A stretch of DNA of 54,916 bases from Candidatus Moraniibacteriota bacterium (GTDB taxonomy: Bacteria > Patescibacteriota > Minisyncoccia > CAIUEV01 > JAHKAQ01). The stretch lies in contig WJJI01000047.1 in the NCBI GenBank assembly GCA_014729795.1, positions 1-54,916 on the forward strand, written 5' to 3'. The notes under the pieces are model-generated. The model did not search any database, had not been told where the DNA came from, and saw only the letters and a list, made by a program, of their open reading frames with translations. The position numbers and the translations under genes were made by a program. Positions 9,297 to 17,303 of this stretch are shown here, one piece after another (within the stretch, counting starts at the first letter, position 1; every line of letters starts with the position of its first letter).

Positions 9297-10940
9297 ATGG
9301 TTAATTATTTTGCTAAAACTAATTTTCGCGGTAAAGACCAGGTTTTTGGAATAAAGGAAGATGATCGACGACGACATATGTATATAATAGGAAAAACCGG
9401 AATGGGAAAAACTAACTTACTGCAAACAATGATTATACAAGATATTAATGGAGGCAAGGGCGTTGCTTATGTAGATCCGCATGGTGATACAGCCGAGGAT
9501 TTACTGAATTATATCCCAAAAGCCAGATACAATGATGTTGTTTACATTAATCCGGCAGACATAGAAAATCCAGTGGCTTTTAATGTTTTAGAAACCGTGA
9601 ATGAGGAGCATAAACATTTAGTAGCTTCCGGAATGATGGGGGTTTTTAAAAAAATTTGGCCAGATGTTTGGAGTCCGAGAATGGAGCATATTTTGACCTA
9701 TTCGATTTTAGCCTTATTGGATTTTCCCGGTTCAACAATGCTGGGAATAAATCGAATCCTTTCAGATAAACAATATCGAAATCGGGTATTGAATCGAGTA
9801 AAAGATCCTATTGTTAAAGGTTTTTGGGTAAATGAATTTGCTAAGTGGAACGAGAGGTATATGAATGAAGCGATTGCGCCTATTCAAAACAAGGTAGGGC
9901 AGTTTATTGCCACACCGATTATTCGTAATATTGTGAGTCAGACTAAATCGTCTATACAAATGCGAGAAATTATGGATCAGGGAAAAATATTGATTGTGAA
10001 TTTAAGTAAAGGTCGAATCGGAGAGGAATCCATGCAGTTATTAGGCGGAATGATAGTAACTAAAATGCAGTTAGCAGCTATGGAAAGGGTAGATATTCCC
10101 GAGCAAGATCGCAAAGACTATTATATGTTTGTGGATGAATTTCAAAATTTTGCTACTGAGAGTTTTGCAAATATTTTATCTGAAGCTAGGAAATATCGGT
10201 TGAACCTGACAATGGCGCATCAATACATCAATCAATTGGTTCATGAGGGTAATACTTATGTTCGAGACGCGGTTTTTGGTAACGTCGGCACTTTAATATC
10301 TTTTCGAGTAGGGGCTGAAGATGCCGAAGCTTTGGAAAAAGAATACGAACCTGTCATTGCGGCTAATGATTTGGTTAATTTACCAAAATATCAATTTTAC
10401 ATAAAGTTAATGATTGACGGAATTGCCGGGGATGCATTCTCAGCCGATAGTCTGTCTCCCATGAGTCCTCCTATTGGCAATGATGCTGAAAAAGTAATCA
10501 AGGTATCAAGACAAAGATATGCAAAATCAAGAGAAAAAATTGAAGAAAAAATTTCTCGGTGGAGCATTAACACAGAAAAAGGCCTGAAAAAGACTGATTT
10601 TTTAAAAAAACATAAAGACAAAAAAGATAAAATTTCAACAAAAAGCCTTAATCAGGATCAGGGCTCAAAAATAAAAAACGACCAATTATATTCATATCAA
10701 TGCAAAGAGTGTCATAAAAAATATTTACTTAAACAAAAATCAAAATCAAGCGATCAAGAGTTTATATGCCGAAAGTGTCAAAATAATAAAAAGAGCAAAG
10801 AGAACCAGCCAAAAAAGCAACCTTTAAAACCAATTCAGAACAATAATTCTGAAAAACAAGACTCTCGTATTGATCAAGAGCAGATTCAAGAATTAATAAA
10901 AGAAGCTCAAAGAGACAAGAATAATTTAGATTTATTATAA
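9297..10940 (+). CDS. TraD/VirD4-like (type IV coupling protein family) ATPase with C-terminal zinc ribbon
   Basis: The 547-residue protein is a FtsK/HerA-superfamily ATPase. Walker A is GKTGMGKT (about residue 31), followed by AYVDPHGDTAEDLL typical of TraD/TrwB AAD-binding proteins, and Walker B YMFVDEFQNFA (about 276) followed by LSEARKYRLNLTMAHQYINQL. There is no N-terminal membrane segment; the upstream gene may supply it. The Lys-rich C-terminal tail contains a probable zinc ribbon: CKECHKKY (about 468) and CRKCQNN (about 490). It probably drives DNA or protein transfer across the membrane. No relaxase, VirB4 or pilin gene is in the window, so conjugation is not established. Confidence 0.8.
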   Translation: MVNYFAKTNFRGKDQVFGIKEDDRRRHMYIIGKTGMGKTNLLQTMIIQDINGGKGVAYVDPHGDTAEDLLNYIPKARYNDVVYINPADIENPVAFNVLETVNEEHKHLVASGMMGVFKKIWPDVWSPRMEHILTYSILALLDFPGSTMLGINRILSDKQYRNRVLNRVKDPIVKGFWVNEFAKWNERYMNEAIAPIQNKVGQFIATPIIRNIVSQTKSSIQMREIMDQGKILIVNLSKGRIGEESMQLLGGMIVTKMQLAAMERVDIPEQDRKDYYMFVDEFQNFATESFANILSEARKYRLNLTMAHQYINQLVHEGNTYVRDAVFGNVGTLISFRVGAEDAEALEKEYEPVIAANDLVNLPKYQFYIKLMIDGIAGDAFSADSLSPMSPPIGNDAEKVIKVSRQRYAKSREKIEEKISRWSINTEKGLKKTDFLKKHKDKKDKISTKSLNQDQGSKIKNDQLYSYQCKECHKKYLLKQKSKSSDQEFICRKCQNNKKSKENQPKKQPLKPIQNNNSEKQDSRIDQEQIQELIKEAQRDKNNLDLL

Positions 10941-10969
10941 ACAAAAGATTGATAATTATAAAGCTTAAA

Positions 10970-11614
10970 CTAGTCAATGTAGCGTTGTTCTTTAAGATAA
11001 GCAATGAAGTTTTTTCCTATGGTAGAGATTTCAAATCCATTAAAACTATCTTGATTAATTAAAGCGGATTTTTCCAAAATAAATAAGAAATCCGCTAATT
11101 CATGTTTTTGAAATTGAGAATTCTCTTTGTTTTGAATAGCGGAAAAAAGTTCAGCCAGGTTTTCATAAGTTAAGCTAGACATAGAAAGCATTAAAAGAAT
11201 CTCGAGCTGTTCGGAAGTTAAAAAGTGATAAGTTTTTTCAAAGTAAAGCGGCCAATTTAATAGATGTTTTTTTTGCAATTTTTTTTTATTTTCAAGAGCA
11301 GCTTGTTTTTGTTGATTAATACTCGGGGTTTTGTAAACTTTTATATTTTTAATATGATATTTTTGATTATCAAGAGCCTGATTTTTGATTTTTCTTAAGA
11401 TCTCGAAAAAATCTTTGCTAAAAGTTAAGATTGATGTTAAAAAAATTAATTGCCAAACGGTTAAAATAGTAATATATTCAAGGACCATTAAAGCGATTTT
11501 ATTTTTTTGAAGGGTTTCCACAGCTGGTCCAATTAAAAGCAAAGTTGAAAGAACTAAACTGACAAGAATAACTATTTTAAAAAATAATAAAGTAAAATCT
11601 TTTTTGTTATTCAT
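10970..11614 (-). CDS. Small membrane protein with possible C-terminal winged helix
   Basis: The 214-residue product is not recognised. Two hydrophobic segments lie at about residues 8-30 and 40-65, followed by a basic helical linker. The C-terminal 90 residues are helical and end in GFEISTIGKNFIAYLK, which looks like the wing and last strand of a winged helix-turn-helix. It could be a membrane-tethered regulator, but this is weak inference. The gene is convergent with the TraD-like gene and divergent from mnmA. Confidence 0.6.
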   Translation of the reverse strand: MNNKKDFTLLFFKIVILVSLVLSTLLLIGPAVETLQKNKIALMVLEYITILTVWQLIFLTSILTFSKDFFEILRKIKNQALDNQKYHIKNIKVYKTPSINQQKQAALENKKKLQKKHLLNWPLYFEKTYHFLTSEQLEILLMLSMSSLTYENLAELFSAIQNKENSQFQKHELADFLFILEKSALINQDSFNGFEISTIGKNFIAYLKEQRYID

Positions 11615-11696
11615 AAGGATTTGCTTATATTTAAGGCAAACTGCATCAAAACAAGAAATTGATTGGTTGTAAAATCCAGTTATTTTAGCTGATTAT

Positions 11697-11726
11697 TTGA
11701 TTTTGGCAATAAAGTCGAAGTATAAT
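11697..11726 (+). promoter_or_regulatory. Promoter of mnmA, predicting a leaderless transcript
   Basis: TTGATT (11697-11702), an 18-bp spacer and TATAAT (11721-11726) place the likely transcription start at or next to the ATG at 11733. No ribosome binding site precedes the start codon. Confidence 0.55.
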
Positions 11727-11732
11727 TAAAAA

Positions 11733-12872
11733 ATGGGAGCAAGAAGTAAAAAACAAGTTTTAGTAGGTCTTTCGGGTGGAGTAGATTCAACCGTGGCAGC
11801 TTGGTTATTAAAAAAACAAGGCTTTTTAGTAATAGCAGCGCATTTTAATTTATTTGATGATGAGAGATTAGAGCAAAAAAAATATAACTCAAGCAAACAA
11901 AAATTGATTAAGAAATTTTGCCAAAAAAATTGCATTGACTTAAAAGTTATTAATTTAAGGCAAGATTTTAAAAACAAAGTGATAAATTATTGTTTAAAAA
12001 AATCTTACGCAGGACTAACTCCCAACCCTTGCGCGATCTGCAATCAAAGGGTCAAGCTAACCGGTTTGAATCAAGTTGCTCAAAATTTTGGTATTGAAAA
12101 AATAGCCACTGGTCATTATGCTAGAAAAATTTCCAAGCAAGAAATGGTTGATATGATGAATAATCAACAAATAAAAGAGTTAAATCCAAATGCTTTCAGT
12201 CAAAATTATTTTCTCGCTAAAGCCAAAGATACTTCCAAGGATCAATCATACTTTTTAAGCATGGTTAACGAAACAATTATTGATAAGCTGATTTTTCCGC
12301 TTGAAGGATATTATAAAAAACAAGTTTGGGAACTAGCTAAACAAAATGATTTATTACCAAATCAAAAATCAAGCGCAAGCCTTTGTTTTTTAAATCAAGA
12401 TTTTAAGGACTTTATTAAGAATAAATTGGGTACTAAAAAAGGCAGAATTATAAACATAGCTAATCATAGAACTATTGGCTATCATGAAGGTCTTTGGTCT
12501 TATACAATTGGTCAGCGACAAGGTTTAAGAATTGATCAAGGTGGGCCCTATTACGTGATCAAAAAAGATAATATGAATAATATTTTATATGTTTCAAATA
12601 TTGCGGACGAGCCGGAGCTTTATCAGAATAAAATTCAAGTTCAAGTTAAGAGCCTAGGTGTTTTATTGAAAAAAATAATTAACAAAAATGATTTTAATAA
12701 CTTAACCCTTAAAACCCGTTACGCGAAAAGTGAAATCGCGATAAAAAAGATAAACATTGTTGATCAGGTAATTCAAATTGTGACCAAAGAAAAGATAAGA
12801 GCGGTAACCAAGGGTCAGGTTGCAGTAATATATTATCGAGATAGCGTTATTCAAAGCGGAATCATTATATAA
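11733..12872 (+). CDS. mnmA: tRNA-specific 2-thiouridylase MnmA
   Basis: MnmA adds sulfur to C2 of the wobble uridine (U34) of tRNAs for Lys, Glu and Gln. The PP-loop is GLSGGVDSTVAAW near the N-terminus. Both catalytic cysteines are present: one in PNPCAICNQRVK and one in SSASLCFL. ATGHYAR and KDQSYFL also match the family. The 379-residue length is normal. A short extra segment near residue 140 (VDMMNNQQIKELNPN) looks like a lineage insertion. The gene is followed by a terminator, so it is a single-gene unit. Confidence 0.95.
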   Translation: MGARSKKQVLVGLSGGVDSTVAAWLLKKQGFLVIAAHFNLFDDERLEQKKYNSSKQKLIKKFCQKNCIDLKVINLRQDFKNKVINYCLKKSYAGLTPNPCAICNQRVKLTGLNQVAQNFGIEKIATGHYARKISKQEMVDMMNNQQIKELNPNAFSQNYFLAKAKDTSKDQSYFLSMVNETIIDKLIFPLEGYYKKQVWELAKQNDLLPNQKSSASLCFLNQDFKDFIKNKLGTKKGRIINIANHRTIGYHEGLWSYTIGQRQGLRIDQGGPYYVIKKDNMNNILYVSNIADEPELYQNKIQVQVKSLGVLLKKIINKNDFNNLTLKTRYAKSEIAIKKINIVDQVIQIVTKEKIRAVTKGQVAVIYYRDSVIQSGIII

Positions 12873-12914
12873 ATCCCGGAACGATTTTTAAGCAAGCGTT
12901 AAACATTATCTCCT

Positions 12915-12940
12915 AAGCCCCTTTTTGATAAGGGGTTTTT
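12915..12940 (+). terminator. Rho-independent terminator after mnmA
   Basis: The stem CCCCTT / AAGGGG, extended by AAG/TTT pairs, has a 6-nt loop (TTTGAT) and is followed by five T. It isolates mnmA from the mraZ cluster. Confidence 0.85.
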
Positions 12941-13056
12941 AATATGAAATTTTTAAATTCATAATCTATATTCTTTTAAAAAACCTTCAGGTAGGGTATC
13001 TCAATATTGTTCAAACAGGATATTAACATGTTACTACAAAAAACAACAAAAAAAAT

Positions 13057-13085
13057 TTGACAAATAAAATTAAGTGGATTAAAAT
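13057..13085 (+). promoter_or_regulatory. Promoter of the mraZ cluster
   Basis: A perfect TTGACA (13057-13062) and TAAAAT (13080-13085) are 17 bp apart. The -10 box and predicted start lie inside the MraZ-type repeats described in the next entry. Confidence 0.7.
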
Positions 13086-13120
13086 GTAATTCCGTGTTTA
13101 AAAGTGGTTAAATGTGGATA
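13071..13120 (+). promoter_or_regulatory. MraZ operator: 10-bp-periodic AAGTGG-type repeats
   Basis: Consecutive 10-bp units read taAGTGGatt, aaaaTGtaat, tccGTGttta, aaAGTGGtta and aaTGTGGata. The GTG(G) core falls at the same place in each unit except the second, which keeps only TG. MraZ is known to bind direct repeats of this type with 10-bp spacing upstream of its own gene (AAAGTG-type in Mollicutes, TGGG-type in E. coli). The array overlaps the -10 box and the start region, so autorepression is the natural reading. Confidence 0.75.
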
Positions 13121-13125
13121 AATAT

Positions 13126-13560
13126 ATGTTTATTGGCGAATATTCTCATACATTAGATAAGAAGAATCGATTAGCCGTACCGGTAAAATTTCGCAAAGAT
13201 CTGGGAGATAATGCTGTTATAACTAGGGGTTTGGATAATTCTTTGCAGCTTTACCCAATGGCAGCCTGGAAAGAAATCGCGGTTAAGTTAGGAGAAATGC
13301 CAATAGGCGAGAGCCAAACTAGAAGCTTTGTGCGATTAATGTTGGCAGGAGCGGCCGAAGTTAGTCTGGATAAGTTAGGTCGAATATTAATTCCAGAATA
13401 TTTAAAAAAGTTTGCCGGTTTAAAAAAAGACACGAAAATAAATGGTTTGTTTAATAGAGTTGAAATATGGGATACCGCTTCTTGGGATAGTTACAAAAAT
13501 AGAGCTGAAAAAGACTCCAATAAAGCAGCGGAAAAATTGGGTGAATTAGGTGTATTTTAA
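13126..13560 (+). CDS. mraZ: Transcriptional regulator MraZ
   Basis: MraZ is a double AbrB-like/SpoVT DNA-binding protein that forms rings and controls the division and wall gene cluster. The ATG at 13126 gives the typical start MFIGEYSHTLDKKNRLAVP; the track begins four codons earlier at a GTG (13114). The second half-repeat is seen as AAEVSLDKLGRILIP. The 144-residue length is normal. The gene heads mraZ-rsmH-ftsL-like-Mur-like-lgt, although a gap of 266 nt separates it from rsmH. Confidence 0.93.
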   Translation: MFIGEYSHTLDKKNRLAVPVKFRKDLGDNAVITRGLDNSLQLYPMAAWKEIAVKLGEMPIGESQTRSFVRLMLAGAAEVSLDKLGRILIPEYLKKFAGLKKDTKINGLFNRVEIWDTASWDSYKNRAEKDSNKAAEKLGELGVF

Positions 13561-13826
13561 TTGAAATTTGGTTTTTTGTTGATAATTGAATTTCAATTTG
13601 AATGCTCGGGAATAATATGAAAAGCAAAAAAAATTTGACAGCTGAAAATTGAATGAATTTTATTTTTTGGCTAAAACAAAAAAAATAATAAAAACTATAA
13701 AAAATACCTTCCGGCAAACAAGTTGATAAAAAGTGAAATTTTGCTAATTTAAAAGGTTTCATGCAAGTAATGTTTTAAAAAGCATAATTTAAAATAAAAA
13801 ATTGAATTAATTTTTAATTCTTTAAG

Positions 13827-14759
13827 ATGCAACAGCACAAACCAGTATTGATTAAAGAAGTATTGCAATATTTGAAACCGAAAGCGGGCGAATCAATAGT
13901 GGATTGTACTTTTGGTCAAGGAGGGCATGCATCTAAAATTTTAAAAAAAGTAAAAAGTAAGGGTTTGGTTTTAGGTCTAGATTTTAATCAAGACAATATT
14001 GAGCAATATAAAAAAAAGTTTAAGCCGCCAAGGAATTTGATTTTGATTCAAGAAAACTTTAAAAATTTAAAACAAATTTTGAGAGATCAAGAAATCGGGA
14101 AAGTGGATGGTATTTTATTAGATCTTGGATTTTCCAGTAATCAGTTAGACCAAATAGCCGGTTTAAGTTTTTTAAAACCGGAAATGCGTCTAGATATGCT
14201 GATTAATGATCAAGTTCGAGAAAAAAAAACCGCAAAAGACTTACTTAATCAGGCAAATCAGGTTGAATTAGAAAAGATTTTCCAAGAATATGGTGAAATT
14301 AAAAACAGTAATGTTTTGGCCAAAAGAATCACTAAGAGCAGACAGCAAAAAAATTTTGAAACTGTACAAGACCTTATTGGTTTTGTCAGAAACAACAAAG
14401 ATCTTTTTAGAAATAAAAGGATGAATCCTGCTACAAAACTTTTCATGGCATTAAGAATCGCGGTTAATCACGAACTGGATAATTTAAAAGCATTTTTAAA
14501 AATTTATTTGGATTGCTTAAAAACCAGAGGAAGAATTGTTTTTATTAGTTTTCATTCTCTGGAAGATCGAATGATCAAGCTAAAGTTAAAGCAGGACGCC
14601 AGTAATTGTATTTGCGCCGAAGATGAATTTCAGTGTAAATGCGACCACAAAGCCGAAATAGAATTGCTGACAAAAAAACCGATTCGACCCACACAGGAAG
14701 AGATAAGGATCAACCCTAGGTCCCGAAGCGCAAAGTTAAGAGCGGGAATCAAGATATAA
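13827..14759 (+). CDS. rsmH: 16S rRNA (cytosine1402-N4)-methyltransferase RsmH
   Basis: RsmH (MraW) uses S-adenosylmethionine to methylate N4 of C1402 in the ribosomal P site. The protein opens with HKPVLIKEVLQYLKPK and the SAM motif DCTFGQGGHASKIL. The DGILLDLGFSSNQLD motif, FISFHSLEDRMIK and the C-terminal NPRSRSAKLRAGIKI are all diagnostic. Its 310 residues are normal, and the Cys-containing CICAEDEFQCKC insert is common in the family. It follows mraZ as in most bacteria. Confidence 0.95.
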   Translation: MQQHKPVLIKEVLQYLKPKAGESIVDCTFGQGGHASKILKKVKSKGLVLGLDFNQDNIEQYKKKFKPPRNLILIQENFKNLKQILRDQEIGKVDGILLDLGFSSNQLDQIAGLSFLKPEMRLDMLINDQVREKKTAKDLLNQANQVELEKIFQEYGEIKNSNVLAKRITKSRQQKNFETVQDLIGFVRNNKDLFRNKRMNPATKLFMALRIAVNHELDNLKAFLKIYLDCLKTRGRIVFISFHSLEDRMIKLKLKQDASNCICAEDEFQCKCDHKAEIELLTKKPIRPTQEEIRINPRSRSAKLRAGIKI

Positions 14760-14843
14760 CTGAATTCTTCAATAAGAACCTAAGAACTTCAAGACGTAAA
14801 CACGATTTATTAATAAATGATAATTAAAAATAAAATATTTTAA

Positions 14844-15239
14844 ATGTCAAAAATTGTTGAATTAAATCAATTTAAAAGCGGCTCCGGGAGTTTAAGAAAA
14901 CGAACCATCAAGCAGCCGATGCGTTTCGGGGTTGTTTCGGTAGGGTTTGTGACAATTTTAATTATTTTTATTTTATCCTTGGTTTATTTAATGCAAGCTA
15001 ATCGAACCGCGACTTATGGTTTTGAAATTGATAAATATAACGAAAGACTTCAAGAATTGGAGAAAGAGCGGGAAAAAATTGAAATTGAAGCAGCTCGATT
15101 AAAATCAACTAATGAAATTAAAAGCAACTTGGATAAATTAAATTTTTTACAAGTTGATCAGACAAAAGTGGCAGCTCATTATATAACCAAAGAATTAGCC
15201 GAAGCTAATAATAAAGATAACAATAACGATCATTTTTAA
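14844..15239 (+). CDS. FtsL-like division protein
   Basis: The 131-residue product has a short basic cytoplasmic N-terminus, one membrane segment (about residues 31-52) and a coiled coil (about 60-105). That is the layout of FtsL/DivIC, small bitopic proteins that act with FtsB/DivIC and FtsQ to activate septal wall synthesis. Sequence conservation in this family is low, so the call rests on topology, size and the position directly after rsmH. No ftsI (PBP3) follows, although it normally would. Confidence 0.6.
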   Translation: MSKIVELNQFKSGSGSLRKRTIKQPMRFGVVSVGFVTILIIFILSLVYLMQANRTATYGFEIDKYNERLQELEKEREKIEIEAARLKSTNEIKSNLDKLNFLQVDQTKVAAHYITKELAEANNKDNNNDHF

Positions 15240-15256
15240 TTAATATAAATAAGTAA

Positions 15257-16075
15257 ATGCCGGGGATTTTGAATAGATTATTAATTTTTTGGGCTAGCAA
15301 ACGGATAAAAGCGATTAATCCTGATATTTATTTAATATTTGATCAAAATAATAATTTTTTAATCAATATGACATATCAATTACTTAAAACCGATTTAGCG
15401 GGTTATCTACAGCTTATTAAAGTTAACAATAGCGAAATTGAGAAAAATTTCCCATCAATTGTTGGTAAATTATTGTTTAAGAGTAAAATAAAAAATCAAG
15501 GCAAAATAAGCAAGTTAAAACTATTGGTATTTTTGATTTTTAAAACCAAAGGCCAGCACAAGGAAAGCTCTAATAAAAAAGCGTTAGTGGTTGGGGTTAA
15601 CGGTAAAAATTTTAATTTTATTCATAGAAACTTAATTAATAAAAATCGGACCTTCTTTGTTATAAGCGAAATGAGCAAGATTTCAAATCAACTAAAAAAA
15701 CAACTACGGTTGGGGATTGGAAGCATAATAAATAAAATTGGCAATTATCAATTGCGACTGTTAATTAACGGAGATAACCCCGATTTATTAAGATTAAGCA
15801 AGTATTTAAACCCAAAAAAAATCATTACTTTCGGTTTAAGAGATAGCAATATGATTTATATCAAAAAACTTGGCTTAAAGGCAATAAACAGAAAAGATAA
15901 ACAAAATTACTATAAATTAATTTATAAAAAAAATTACATTCCGATTGTTTTAAAAAGAAAATTAAACCAACAGGGTTTAGCTGATCTAAGTGCGATCTTC
16001 GCAATTGGTTTCGCAAAAAAATTAAACATGTTGAAAATAGCGGAAAAAATTAAGCAATTAAGTTTTTTAAGATAA
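15257..16075 (+). CDS. Degenerate Mur-ligase-like protein (possible pseudoenzyme)
   Basis: The 272-residue protein is not a clear match to any intact enzyme. Several segments resemble the central domain of Mur ligases: LVVGVNGKN in the place of the GTNGKTT P-loop, LINGDNPDLLRLSKYLNPKKIITFG like the N-x-D-D...v-tfG motif, and a C-terminal GLADLSAIFAIGFAKKLN like the NALAAIAVGLALG helix. The P-loop Lys-Thr pair is replaced (GKNFNF), and the C-terminal ligase domain is absent. It sits between ftsL-like and lgt, where murE/murF often occur. It overlaps lgt by one base (TAATG), so the two are translationally coupled. The Mur relationship is an inference from motifs. Confidence 0.45.
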   Translation: MPGILNRLLIFWASKRIKAINPDIYLIFDQNNNFLINMTYQLLKTDLAGYLQLIKVNNSEIEKNFPSIVGKLLFKSKIKNQGKISKLKLLVFLIFKTKGQHKESSNKKALVVGVNGKNFNFIHRNLINKNRTFFVISEMSKISNQLKKQLRLGIGSIINKIGNYQLRLLINGDNPDLLRLSKYLNPKKIITFGLRDSNMIYIKKLGLKAINRKDKQNYYKLIYKKNYIPIVLKRKLNQQGLADLSAIFAIGFAKKLNMLKIAEKIKQLSFLR

Positions 16076-16977
16076 TGTTGGAATTTTGGCAAAATTTACC
16101 TTATCAGATTGACCCGGTTATTTTTAAGATTGGTGGTTTTAAGGTTAGTTGGTATTGGGTAATGTATTTGGTTGGTTTTAGCGTGGTTCTTGGTTTAACC
16201 AAGTTTAGATTAAAAAAACAAGGAAAAAATAAAAGAATTCAAACTAAAATTTTTGATTTACTTTTTTGGATGTTTTTAGCTGCGATTATTGGAGGAAGGC
16301 TTGGCTATACTTTGTTCTATGGACTAGAAGAATTCATGCACAATCCGATTTGGTTAATTAATCCTTTTACCAAAACAGCTGATGGTAATTGGGTTTACCA
16401 AGGAATATACGGCATGAGCTACCATGGAGGTTTATTGGGAGCTTTAATTGGAGCATGGATTTATACAAAAAAGAATAAATTAAATTTTTTAAAAATATTG
16501 GACTATTTGATTCCATCAATTGCTCTGGGTTATACCTTTGGCAGAATCGGAAATTTTTTAAATGGAGAATTATATGGTCGGGAAACTGATTTTAGTTTGG
16601 GAATGTACTTTCCAAAAGCTAATATCACTAGCAATCAAAGTAACTTGCGACACCCATCGCAATTATACGAGGCTTTATTCGAAGGATTGATTGTCTTTAT
16701 AATTTTATGGAACCTAAGAAAAAAAATTACCAGTCCCGGCGTGCTTTCTGCTTTGTATTTAATTTTTTACGGTAGCTTTCGTTTTTTAATTGAATTCGTG
16801 CGTGAACCGGATTCGCACCTTGGTTTGGTTTTTTTGAATTTTACCATGGGGCAGGTGTTATGCTCAGGCATGATTATAGCGGGAATTTTAATGATAATAT
16901 ATTTAAAAAATTCAGATTTTTTTAAAAAAAAAGTTAAGAAATTTGATTACAAGAGCAAATTTATTACTTTAGATTAA
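16075..16977 (+). CDS. lgt: Prolipoprotein diacylglyceryl transferase
   Basis: Lgt transfers diacylglycerol from phosphatidylglycerol to the lipobox Cys of prolipoproteins in the cytoplasmic membrane. The 300-residue, multi-pass protein has the signature GYTFGRIGNFLNGELYGRE, the essential-His motif SYHGGLLGALIGAW, RHPSQLYEA and FLIEFVREPD. Start and stop of the upstream gene overlap by one base. The gene implies that the cell makes lipoproteins. Confidence 0.95.
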   Translation: MLEFWQNLPYQIDPVIFKIGGFKVSWYWVMYLVGFSVVLGLTKFRLKKQGKNKRIQTKIFDLLFWMFLAAIIGGRLGYTLFYGLEEFMHNPIWLINPFTKTADGNWVYQGIYGMSYHGGLLGALIGAWIYTKKNKLNFLKILDYLIPSIALGYTFGRIGNFLNGELYGRETDFSLGMYFPKANITSNQSNLRHPSQLYEALFEGLIVFIILWNLRKKITSPGVLSALYLIFYGSFRFLIEFVREPDSHLGLVFLNFTMGQVLCSGMIIAGILMIIYLKNSDFFKKKVKKFDYKSKFITLD

Positions 16978-16999
16978 TTTTAAACATTAAACAAAAAAT

Positions 17000-17197
17000 A
17001 TGCATAAAAGCAAAAAACAAGTCCTTTCCCAAGAACAAAAGGAGATCTATGAGATTATCAAAAACGCGAGCAATTCATCACGCAGTCCGCAAGAAGAATT
17101 AAAATGCGAAGATAATTTTTTAAGCTGTAAGTTGATTTCCATGATTTTTGGTAAAAAAATAGGCAAAATTTACGTGGACATTTATTTAAGAACTTAA
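17000..17197 (+). CDS. Small hypothetical protein
   Basis: This 65-residue ORF begins 22 nt after lgt on the same strand. It is polar and Lys/Glu-rich with two Cys (LKCEDNFLSCKL) and no membrane segment or known motif. Codon use matches the neighbours, so it may be genuine and cotranscribed with lgt. No function is apparent. Confidence 0.4.
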   Translation: MHKSKKQVLSQEQKEIYEIIKNASNSSRSPQEELKCEDNFLSCKLISMIFGKKIGKIYVDIYLRT

Positions 17198-17303
17198 AAG
17201 TTAGGTAATTACAACTTTAAATATAAAAAATAGTTTAAATAATTAACATAATATTAAGTTTTGTTAGTGTTTAAACTTCAAAATTAAAAATTAAAAATTA
17301 AAA

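Noticed and set aside
17279-17303. Tandem AAATTA-type repeats before the secreted repeat gene
   Set aside because: They are simple AT-rich sequence of a kind common in this genome, with no sign of function.
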